From: Ruegeria aquimaris
GTDB lineage: Bacteria; Pseudomonadota; Alphaproteobacteria; Rhodobacterales; Rhodobacteraceae
Direction: 5' to 3'
Assembly: GCF_025751555.1 (NCBI RefSeq)
Contig: NZ_JAOWLB010000001.1
Coordinates: 496,001 to 560,000 of the forward strand
Length of the DNA: 64,000 nucleotides
The notes below the pieces were generated by a model. The model was not told where the DNA came from. It did not search any database and was given only the letters and a program-made list of their open reading frames with translations. The translations under genes were made by a program, and so were the position numbers. Numbering within the stretch: the first letter of the stretch is position 1; every line of letters starts with the position of its first letter. Shown piece after piece: positions 9,219 through 16,450 of the stretch.

Positions 9219-11144
9219 ATGCGACACACATACCTCATCTCTGCGGCTCTTTGCATCTTTGGCGCATCTGCGGCCACCGCGTTCGAACCGACCCCGGACG
9301 GATCCAGCCTTTCCAAGGCTTTTCCGGGCAAGTCCTATTCGCCCTATGCGCATCGGGGCATCCCCGACAGGCCGCTCTGGGGTGATACACACCTCCACAC
9401 CTCGACCTCATTCGATGCGGGCGCTTTTGGTAACCGGCTGGATGCGCGCGCGGCCTATCGCTTTGCCAAGGGGCAGGAAGTACAGGCGACGACCGGCTTC
9501 ATGGCCCGGCTCTCGCGCCCGCTCGACTGGCTGGTCGTGGCCGACCATTCCGACAACATGGGCCTCTTTGACATGATCTATGCCCAGGACCCGGCCATCA
9601 TGTCCGACGCCGAAGGCAATCGTATCGCCACGATGGTTGCCAATGGCGGCGACGAAGGCGTGGCCGCCGCATTGGAACTGATCGACGCCTATTCGCGCGG
9701 ACAGGTCATCTCTCCCGCGCTCGCGGTCGAGGCGGGAACCAAACCGTTCCGCTCGGTCTGGCAGCGCCAGATCGCGGCCGCCGAAGAAGCTTATGAGCCG
9801 GGGCTTTTCACCAGTTTCATTGGCTACGAATGGACCTCGCTGGTCCAGGGCGGCAACATGCACCGGGTCGTGATCTACCGCGACGATGGACAAAAGGCGG
9901 GTATGCTCGACCCGTTCACCACCGAAAGCCCGGCGGGCTCCATCAACCCGCGCGACCTGTGGAAATGGATGGCCAATTACGAGCAGGTGACGCGCGGCGA
10001 TGTCCTGGCACTGGCGCATAACGGCAACCTCTCGAACGGCATCATGTTCCCGGAAACGGCGCAATACGACGGCACCGAGCTGGACGAGGAATACGTTCAA
10101 ACGCGGGCAAGATGGGAACCGATGTACGAGGTCACCCAGATCAAGGGCGACGGCGAGACACACCCCTTCCTCAGCCCCAATGACGAGTTCGCCGATTACG
10201 AGACATGGGACAAGGGCAACCTGAACCTGTCCGAACTGAAGGAAGATTCGATGCTGGCGGGCGAATACGCCCGTGAAGCGCTGAAAACCGGGCTCAAGCT
10301 CGAAGCCCGCCTTGGCACCAACCCCTACAAGTTCGGCATGGTCGGTTCGACCGACAGCCACACCTCGCTTGCCACCGCGCAAGAGGACAACTTCTTCGGC
10401 AAGCACTCCGGCGCCGAACCGAACCCGCAGCGCCCCTCTCATGTTGTCGGCCAGTTCGGCGATGTCGCGATCCTCGGATGGGAGATGGTGGCCTCGGGTC
10501 TCGCTGCGGTCTGGGCCGCCGAGAACACCCGCGAGGCGATCTTTGACGCGATGGAGCGCAAGGAGGTCTATGCAACCACCGGTTCGCGGATCGGAGTCCG
10601 TTTCTTCGGCGGTTGGGACTACACGATGGACGACCTGACCTCGCGCACGCCCGCAGCGCTGGGGTACGCCAAGGGCGCGCCGATGGGCGGCGATCTGTCC
10701 GCAGCCCCCGAAGGGGCCACAGCGCCGAACTTCATGGTCTATGCGCTCAAGGACCCGATCGGCGGCAATCTCGACCGAATCCAGATCGTCAAGGGCTGGA
10801 TGGACAGCACGGGCGAAACGCACGAGCAGGTGTATGACGTGGTCTGGGCAGGCGACCGCGAACCCGACGCAAACGGCAAGCTCCCCGCCATCGGGTCCAC
10901 CGTGGATGTCGCACGCGCAACCTGGACCAACACGATTGGCCTGGGCGAAATGGGAACCGTCTGGACCGATCCCGATTTCGACCCCTCGCAACCGGCATTC
11001 TACTATGCCCGCGTGATCGAGATCCCGACACCGCGCTGGACAGCCTATGACGCCTTCCGCATGGGCGCAGAGGTGCCCGCCGAAAGCCCGATGGAAACGC
11101 AGGAGCGCGCCTATACCTCGCCCATCTGGTACACCCCCGGCTAA
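9219..11144 (+). CDS. DUF3604 domain secreted protein (PHP-like putative hydrolase)
   Basis: A 641-residue DUF3604 protein with a Sec signal peptide (MRHTYLISAALCIFGASAAT) and predicted periplasmic location. After the signal come LWGDTHLHTSTSFDAGAFG and VVADHSDNMG, His/Asp clusters resembling the metal-binding motifs of PHP phosphoesterases, and later VGSTDSHTSLATA. The family is common in marine bacteria and has no settled function. The ATG at 9219 gives the signal peptide directly. It is isolated, with its own terminator. Confidence 0.82.
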   Translation: MRHTYLISAALCIFGASAATAFEPTPDGSSLSKAFPGKSYSPYAHRGIPDRPLWGDTHLHTSTSFDAGAFGNRLDARAAYRFAKGQEVQATTGFMARLSRPLDWLVVADHSDNMGLFDMIYAQDPAIMSDAEGNRIATMVANGGDEGVAAALELIDAYSRGQVISPALAVEAGTKPFRSVWQRQIAAAEEAYEPGLFTSFIGYEWTSLVQGGNMHRVVIYRDDGQKAGMLDPFTTESPAGSINPRDLWKWMANYEQVTRGDVLALAHNGNLSNGIMFPETAQYDGTELDEEYVQTRARWEPMYEVTQIKGDGETHPFLSPNDEFADYETWDKGNLNLSELKEDSMLAGEYAREALKTGLKLEARLGTNPYKFGMVGSTDSHTSLATAQEDNFFGKHSGAEPNPQRPSHVVGQFGDVAILGWEMVASGLAAVWAAENTREAIFDAMERKEVYATTGSRIGVRFFGGWDYTMDDLTSRTPAALGYAKGAPMGGDLSAAPEGATAPNFMVYALKDPIGGNLDRIQIVKGWMDSTGETHEQVYDVVWAGDREPDANGKLPAIGSTVDVARATWTNTIGLGEMGTVWTDPDFDPSQPAFYYARVIEIPTPRWTAYDAFRMGAEVPAESPMETQERAYTSPIWYTPG

Positions 11145-11169
11145 ACCGGGACCAATTCGGCAACTTGGC

Positions 11170-11197
11170 ATGCCGGCCTTCGGGCCGGCATTCTTGT
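11170..11197 (+). terminator. Rho-independent terminator after DUF3604 gene
   Basis: A 9-bp perfect stem (ATGCCGGCC / GGCCGGCAT) closed by a C(TTCG)G tetraloop at 11170-11191, followed by the T-rich TTCTTGTTT, 25 bases after the stop codon. Confidence 0.85.
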
Positions 11198-11296
11198 TTC
11201 AGCCACCCCGAGTTGTCCACAACCCTTAGCGTCCCTCTTTCCCCCGACCACATCACCTGCCATAATGAGGGCCAACCCAAGAACAAGAGCAGCGCC

Positions 11297-13255
11297 ATGC
11301 CCGAAGATCTTCTCAGCGGAGCCAACACCGCCACCTACGACGCCTCCTCGATCGAGGTGCTCGAAGGGCTGGAACCCGTCCGCAAGCGCCCCGGCATGTA
11401 TATCGGCGGCACCGACGAGCGGGCGCTGCATCACATGGTGGCCGAAATCCTCGACAACTCGATGGACGAGGCCGTGGCCGGGTTCGCCAACCGCATCGAG
11501 GTGGAACTGCACGCCGACTACGCCCTGACCGTGCGCGACAACGGCCGCGGCATCCCTGTCGACCCGCACCCGAAATTCCCCGGAAAATCAGCGCTCGAGG
11601 TCATTCTCTGCACCCTGCACGCGGGCGGCAAGTTCTCCGGCAAGGCCTATCAGACCTCGGGCGGCCTGCACGGCGTTGGCGCCTCGGTGGTCAACGCGCT
11701 CTCCGATTCCATGGTCGTGCAGGTGGCCCGCGACAAGCAGCTCTACGAGCAGCGCTTCTCGCGCGGCCTCCCCCTCGGACCCGTCCAGCAGATCGGCGCC
11801 GCCCCCAACCGGCGTGGCACCACCGTCACCTTCCACGCCGACGAGGAAATCTTCGGCCACCACCGGTTCAAGCCCGCGCGCCTGTTCAAATCCATCCGCT
11901 CCAAGGCCTACCTCTTCTCGGGTGTCGAGATTCGCTGGAAATCCGCCATCGACGACGGCGAAACGCCCACCGAGGCCACCTTTCACTTCCCCGGCGGCCT
12001 AGCCGACTACCTCAAGGAGACGCTGGGCAGCGCCTCGACCTATGCCGAGCAGCCCTTTGCCGGTACCGTGGATTTCACCGAGAAGTTCAACACGCCCGGC
12101 AAGGTCGAATGGGCGATCAATTGGACCCCGTCCCGCGACGGTTTCATCCAGTCCTATTGTAACACCGTCCCCACCCCCGAAGGCGGCACGCACGAGGCCG
12201 GGTTCTGGTCCGCCATCCTCAAGGGCATCCGCGCCTATGGCGAGCTCATCAACAACAAGAAGGCCGCCCAGATCACCCGCGAGGATCTGCTGACAGGCGG
12301 CTGTGCGCTGGTCTCCTGCTTCATTCGCGAGCCCGAATTCGTGGGCCAGACCAAGGACCGCCTCGCCACCGTCGAGGCGCAGCGCCTGGTCGAAGGCGCG
12401 GTGCGCGACCATTTCGACAACTGGCTCGCCGCCGATACCAAATCCGCGGGCGCCATCCTCGACTTCCTCGTGCTGCGCGCCGAGGAACGCATCCGCCGCC
12501 GTCAGGAAAAGGAAACCCAGCGCAAATCGGCGACCAAGAAACTGCGCCTGCCCGGCAAGCTGGTCGATTGTTCCGCCACATCGCGCGAGGGCACCGAGCT
12601 GTTCATCGTCGAAGGCGACAGCGCCGGTGGTTCCGCCAAGATGGCGCGCGACCGCAAGACACAGGCGCTCTTGCCCCTGCGGGGCAAAATCCTGAACGTG
12701 CTGGGCGCGGCCTCCTCGAAACTCGGCTCCAACCAGGAGATCAGCGACCTGACCCAGGCGCTGGGCGTCGGCCTTGGCACGCGGTTCAACATCGACGACC
12801 TGCGCTATGACAAGATCATCATCATGACCGACGCCGATGTCGACGGCGCGCATATCGCCTCGCTGCTGATGACCTTCTTCTACACCCAGATGCGCCCGAT
12901 GATCGACACGGGGCACCTCTACCTCGCCTGCCCGCCGCTCTACCGCCTGACCCAAGGCGCCAAACGCGTCTATTGCCTGGACGAGCGCGAGCGCGACGAC
13001 TGGCTGGCCAAGGGGCTGGGCGGCAAGGGCAAGATCGACGTCTCCCGCTTCAAGGGTCTGGGCGAAATGGACGCCAAGGACCTCAAGGACACCACCATGA
13101 ACCCCGAAACCCGCAAGCTGATCCGCGTCACCATAGACGAGGACGAACCCGGCGAGACCGGCGACCTGGTGGAACGGCTGATGGGCAAGAAACCCGAATT
13201 GCGGTTCCAGTACATCCAGGAGAACGCGCGGTTCGTGGAGGAGTTGGATGTTTAG
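11297..13255 (+). CDS. parE: DNA topoisomerase IV subunit B
   Basis: The ATPase subunit (652 aa) of topoisomerase IV, which decatenates replicated chromosomes together with ParC. The GHKL ATPase domain shows EILDNSMDEAVAG (Mg2+/ATP Asn), VRDNGRGIP and GGLHGVGASVVNALS. The TOPRIM domain has EGDSAGGSAKMARDR and MTDADVDGAHIAS. The C-terminal GRFKGLGEM-type segment (SRFKGLGEMDAKDLKDTTM) is complete. Length and the absence of a GyrB-specific insert favour ParE over GyrB. The start is the ATG at 11297; upstream codons in the same frame do not resemble the family. Confidence 0.94.
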   Translation: MPEDLLSGANTATYDASSIEVLEGLEPVRKRPGMYIGGTDERALHHMVAEILDNSMDEAVAGFANRIEVELHADYALTVRDNGRGIPVDPHPKFPGKSALEVILCTLHAGGKFSGKAYQTSGGLHGVGASVVNALSDSMVVQVARDKQLYEQRFSRGLPLGPVQQIGAAPNRRGTTVTFHADEEIFGHHRFKPARLFKSIRSKAYLFSGVEIRWKSAIDDGETPTEATFHFPGGLADYLKETLGSASTYAEQPFAGTVDFTEKFNTPGKVEWAINWTPSRDGFIQSYCNTVPTPEGGTHEAGFWSAILKGIRAYGELINNKKAAQITREDLLTGGCALVSCFIREPEFVGQTKDRLATVEAQRLVEGAVRDHFDNWLAADTKSAGAILDFLVLRAEERIRRRQEKETQRKSATKKLRLPGKLVDCSATSREGTELFIVEGDSAGGSAKMARDRKTQALLPLRGKILNVLGAASSKLGSNQEISDLTQALGVGLGTRFNIDDLRYDKIIIMTDADVDGAHIASLLMTFFYTQMRPMIDTGHLYLACPPLYRLTQGAKRVYCLDERERDDWLAKGLGGKGKIDVSRFKGLGEMDAKDLKDTTMNPETRKLIRVTIDEDEPGETGDLVERLMGKKPELRFQYIQENARFVEELDV

Positions 13256-13266
13256 GGAATAGAATA

Positions 13267-13986
13267 GTGAGCGAAGAGTATTTTGGCGCGTTCGGCCAGC
13301 AAAATCAGAGAAAGGCGCCTTGCCCAGAGTGCGGAAAAGTAACCCGGGTTGATACGCTATTTGAGCGGATTGACCGTTGGCACGAAGAAGGTCCGGACAT
13401 CAGTGGCTTGATCGAAAACTACGTGTTCCAGTGTCGAGGCTGCGAAACGCTTTTCTTTGCAAAATCCACAGGAAACTCGGAAGACTACATCGACTATTAC
13501 GATCATGTTGCCGGTGAACACGTCCAAGAGTTTATTGATCAAAAGTCCTTCTGGCCTGCACTTCCACAAACGCCGGTTCCAAGTTGGGCCGGTTTCAACC
13601 TCTTTGGCGCTGACCAGACACTCCACGAACTTCTTCACAGTGTTTATACAGCAATGAATTCAAATTTACCTGTTTTGGCGGCAATTGGCATGAGAACTGC
13701 ATTTGACAGAACCGCTGAACTCCTAGGCGTGAACGCTGATTTATCATTCGGTGAAAAACTCGAAGAATTGCGCAAAGGCGGCCACATCAGCGGCGTCCAA
13801 AAAGGTGTCTTGGAAGTACTAATCGATGCAGGCAGCGCTGCAGCTCATCGAGGTTGGAAGCCCAAGGATAGCCACCTTGCTACTATGAAAGAAATTCTCG
13901 AAGCCCTAATTCGCGACCACTTCGTTTTGAAACGCGAAGTGGAAGAGTTGAAACGGAGTATTCCTTCTCGCTCTAAACCGGCGTAG
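13267..13986 (+). CDS. DUF4145 domain-containing protein (low-GC accessory gene)
   Basis: A 239-residue protein starting at GTG 13267, 11 bp after parE. The N-terminal part has a zinc-ribbon-like pair, CPECGK near residue 17 and CRGCETLFF near residue 58. The C-terminal helical part (AIGMRTAFDRTAELLG ... GSAAAHRGWKP) matches DUF4145, a domain often found alone or in defence/restriction contexts. Base and codon use is clearly more AT-rich than its neighbours, indicating recent acquisition. Function is unknown; it could be a stray defence-associated gene. Confidence 0.75.
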   Translation: MSEEYFGAFGQQNQRKAPCPECGKVTRVDTLFERIDRWHEEGPDISGLIENYVFQCRGCETLFFAKSTGNSEDYIDYYDHVAGEHVQEFIDQKSFWPALPQTPVPSWAGFNLFGADQTLHELLHSVYTAMNSNLPVLAAIGMRTAFDRTAELLGVNADLSFGEKLEELRKGGHISGVQKGVLEVLIDAGSAAAHRGWKPKDSHLATMKEILEALIRDHFVLKREVEELKRSIPSRSKPA

Positions 13987-14016
13987 ATCCCGCGTTCGAA
14001 AAACAAGCCCGCGTAG

Positions 14017-14036
14017 GGTGGGCAGTCCTGCCCACC
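14017..14036. repeat. REP-like palindrome
   Basis: Nine-bp stem GGTGGGCAG / CTGCCCACC with a two-base centre, preceded by GCGTAG. There is no T-run, so it is not a classical terminator. The 'GTAGGGTGGGC...GCCCACC' form is a palindrome type that I recall as dispersed in proteobacterial genomes. Confidence 0.5.
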
Positions 14037-14187
14037 GCGCCCGCCGCACACGCACCCCCACAAAAATACCTCCCCCATCCCCCGTCATCCCCCTTGTGGC
14101 GCCCCAAACCCAAGCATAGATTCCTCCATGCAGGCGGCGGTTGACCGCGAGGCCCCGCGCCCCTGCTGCGTCGAAAGTCTCATCGCC

Positions 14188-14267
14188 CTGACCCCCTCGG
14201 GTCAGGCAACCCTGACACCCAGAGCAACGGCCAAGCTACCCCTCCCGGCAGGCATGGTGCCCGCCGG
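14188..14267 (+). promoter_or_regulatory. Possible structured 5' leader of the 41-aa protein
   Basis: Two perfect hairpins lie upstream of the start at 14289: CTGACCC-CCTC-GGGTCAG at 14188-14205, and CCGGC.GGC-loop-GCC.GCCGG at 14245-14267 with one internal mismatch. A CCCCTCCC run (14239-14246) could pair with the AGGAG Shine-Dalgarno at 14275-14279. Regulation by RNA structure is inference only. Confidence 0.3.
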
Positions 14268-14288
14268 ACCCGTCAGGAGAAGTCACCC

Positions 14289-14414
14289 ATGTCCAAGGAA
14301 AATAATCGCGGCAACCGCGAGGCCAAGAAACCGAAGAAGGAAAAGCCCAAGGTCCTGGCCACCGCCGGAATGGCGAAACCCGCCCCGGCCGCAGGCCGCG
14401 ACAAGGCCAAGTAA
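14289..14414 (+). CDS. Small basic conserved-looking protein (41 aa)
   Basis: A 41-residue Lys/Ala-rich ORF, ATG 14289 to TAA 14414, preceded by AGGAG at 14275-14279. It begins MSKENNRGNREAKKPKKEK and ends PAAGRDKAK. I recall small proteins of this MSKE.NRGN.E.KKPKKEK type annotated as hypothetical in many proteobacteria. Its strong positive charge suggests nucleic-acid or ribosome association, which is inference. It is too short for default gene callers but has a good ribosome site and a conserved-looking start. Confidence 0.65.
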   Translation: MSKENNRGNREAKKPKKEKPKVLATAGMAKPAPAAGRDKAK

Positions 14415-14568
14415 GCCCCCAGGTCTTCCTCCCCAGAATGCCACTGGACGCGGGGCGGGGTCACACCCGCCCCGTTTGCCATTCCGGGGACGGGTAACCG
14501 GCGTACAAAACGGTCAATCGGGGTGCCAGCGCGGGTACAAAACGGTCAATTTGCCGTACAAAACCCCG

Positions 14569-14997
14569 TCATTCGTGGATCACCACCCGCGTCTCTTCCT
14601 TGCCCAGCTCGCGCACCCGGTTGAACAGCACTTCCGCATTTTCCGGATCCAACCGCACGCACCCGGCCGAAGCGGGCGTGCCCAACCGGTCGGTCTGCGT
14701 CGTGCCGTGAATGGCATAATTCCCTGAAAAGAATATGGAAAACGGCATCGGCGCACCGTCGTAAAGGGTCGAGTAGTGCTCGCGCTTGAGGAGGTAAGGG
14801 GTAAAGGTCCCGGTGGGCGTACACTTGCCCGGCCGCGCCGTGGAGACCGGCCAGTCATGCGTCACCGCCCCACTGTCCAGCACCTGCATCCGCTGCTCGG
14901 ACAGGTCGATATCAATCAGAAGAAGCTGCGCAAGCCCCTGATTTACAGACATAAAAACAATGACGCCAAAGGTCGCGATACGCTGAAGCACCCGCAT
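14569..14997 (-). CDS. L,D-transpeptidase (YkuD fold)
   Basis: A 142-residue secreted protein with a signal peptide (MRVLQRIATFGVIVFMSVNQ) and the catalytic YkuD signature HGTTQTDRLGTPASAGCVRL, where Cys is the nucleophile and the upstream His is the base. Such enzymes form 3-3 peptidoglycan crosslinks or attach proteins to peptidoglycan in the periplasm. The ATG at 14997 is chosen because it yields the signal peptide; an in-frame start at 15045 would add a polar leader. It has no SH3 or LysM accessory domain. Confidence 0.88.
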   Translation of the reverse strand: MRVLQRIATFGVIVFMSVNQGLAQLLLIDIDLSEQRMQVLDSGAVTHDWPVSTARPGKCTPTGTFTPYLLKREHYSTLYDGAPMPFSIFFSGNYAIHGTTQTDRLGTPASAGCVRLDPENAEVLFNRVRELGKEETRVVIHE

Positions 14998-15097
14998 TCT
15001 CCCTCCATCCCCGGGTCCAAGTCTATCCGACCGGCGTCCTATCACAAGACGGTTTGGCCTCTTGCCCGACCACGGGCAAAGCCCCTAACGTCGCGGA

Positions 15098-15856
15098 ATG
15101 ATTTTCATTGCCGACAACCAGTTACCCCTGATCCTCGTCTGTTTCCTGACCGGCTGCGTCGGAACCGGCTGGCTCTTGCTGCACAAGCCCGCAGGGCACA
15201 AGGCCTGGAAGCTCGCAGACCTCGTCTGGGTTGTCCTGGGCGGTTTGGGGGCGCTGGTTGCGGTGCTGGCGGGATTGTACAAATCGGACCATTCCCGCCT
15301 GGACCGCCAGATCGACATCGCCTACGCCGCCACAACTGCCTTCGACCGCGACGCCGCACGCTTCAGGTTGCGCTTTTGCGACCCAGCATATGATGCTGAT
15401 ATTAAAGAACTATGTAACAAAGTGGAGTTTCTGTCCGCCTCAACGGCCAGCAATTCCGAGCTGCCGCTCTTTATTGAGATCACAAACGAGGTCGCCCCCC
15501 TGGCCAACCTGCATTTCCTCTTTGGCGGCATCGGTTCCGCGTCCGACGACATGCGCGGCATGACCGAAAAAGTGGACGCGTTCGACGTCAGCGAATTCCT
15601 GGTATTCACCGCCCTGGACGCACCGACACAGGCCGCCTTGCAGAACATGCGGCGCAAAGTCCCTGCAATTGCAGGAGATTTTCAAATTCTGGCCGACGCC
15701 TATGACGATCTGATCGAACAGATCGGCAAGCTGAAGTCGGAATGGGAATACCTCAAGGCCAATGCCCATATCCTGGTTCTGCAAATCCTGGCGCTTTGCC
15801 TTGTCAGTTTTGCCGCGCCCTTCAGGCTTGGGAAGTCAATCATAGAGTTGCGTTAG
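15098..15856 (+). CDS. Hypothetical membrane protein
   Basis: A 252-residue protein not recognised as any family. Two N-terminal membrane segments (residues ~8-28 and ~43-62), a soluble helical region of ~150 residues with three cysteines (CDPAYD and LCNKVEF), and one C-terminal membrane helix (ILVLQILALCLVSFAAPF) can be seen. The soluble region probably faces one side as a coiled or helical sensor-like domain. No operon partner: it is divergent from the L,D-transpeptidase and converges on pqiC. Confidence 0.6.
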   Translation: MIFIADNQLPLILVCFLTGCVGTGWLLLHKPAGHKAWKLADLVWVVLGGLGALVAVLAGLYKSDHSRLDRQIDIAYAATTAFDRDAARFRLRFCDPAYDADIKELCNKVEFLSASTASNSELPLFIEITNEVAPLANLHFLFGGIGSASDDMRGMTEKVDAFDVSEFLVFTALDAPTQAALQNMRRKVPAIAGDFQILADAYDDLIEQIGKLKSEWEYLKANAHILVLQILALCLVSFAAPFRLGKSIIELR

Positions 15857-15889
15857 CCAGATCCTCTATCCATTTGATACCAAAGAGAA

Positions 15890-16447
15890 TCACCCTCTCG
15901 CAATCCGTCGGGCGATATCGTTTACCAGCTGCCGCATCGCCTCGGTCTGGGCCTGGGCCATAGCCTGTATCGTGGGCTCGGTCATCGGTACGGCATAGGA
16001 GTACCGATAGGCTTTTTCCAAGTTCCCATGGGCCGGAGAGGTCAGGAAATACTGCCCGGAAAAGACCAGGCTCTGCCCGGGAACGCCGGACAGCCGATGC
16101 ACCTTGACCGCCACCTGAACATCGGCGGGGGTCTCGAACGGCCACGGATCTGCGGCGACCGAGGCGCTGAGGGCCTGATCCAGGCCAGCCGCCAGCATCT
16201 CGCTCATGGCCCGTTCGGGCTCATCGGCCCAGAACCCCGCCTTGGTCGGTCGCAACACGCCGTCATCGCCCAGCAGCGTGATCTCGCTGTCGCTGACATA
16301 GGCAGGCAGATCCATCCGGGCGACCTGTACCGTGCGCACCCCTGTCCGATAGGTATCGACACCGGTGATTTCCGGCAAAAGATAACGCTCCTCGGGTGCA
16401 CCACAGGCCGCAAGTGCAATCAGTGCAACGGAAAACAGCTTTTTCAT
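15890..16447 (-). CDS. pqiC: PqiC-type outer-membrane lipoprotein (ABC-type auxiliary component)
   Basis: A 185-residue lipoprotein: the signal MKKLFSVALIALAACGAPEE contains a lipobox (LAAC). The body (VRTVQVARMDLPAYVSDSEI) is like the PqiC/ABC_trans_aux family, the outer-membrane partner that docks PqiB needles. It starts 4 bp after the pqiB stop and closes a pqiA-pqiA-pqiB-pqiC operon, so it is assigned to phospholipid trafficking across the envelope. Confidence 0.82.
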   Translation of the reverse strand: MKKLFSVALIALAACGAPEERYLLPEITGVDTYRTGVRTVQVARMDLPAYVSDSEITLLGDDGVLRPTKAGFWADEPERAMSEMLAAGLDQALSASVAADPWPFETPADVQVAVKVHRLSGVPGQSLVFSGQYFLTSPAHGNLEKAYRYSYAVPMTEPTIQAMAQAQTEAMRQLVNDIARRIARG

Positions 16448-16450
16448 AGG

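Larger units (their letters stand above)
13987..14288. other. Intergenic stretch with REP-like palindrome and structured leader
   Basis: There is no convincing gene. It contains a REP-like palindrome at 14017-14036, then about 170 bases ahead of a 41-aa ORF with two stable hairpins (14188-14205 and 14245-14267). The rest is C-rich, low-complexity sequence. Confidence 0.5.

Noticed and set aside
13253-13986. C-terminal continuation of ParE by the following open frame
   Set aside because: ParE ends at its normal family length with a TAG at 13253-13255, and the next ORF has its own GTG start, different composition and different domain.
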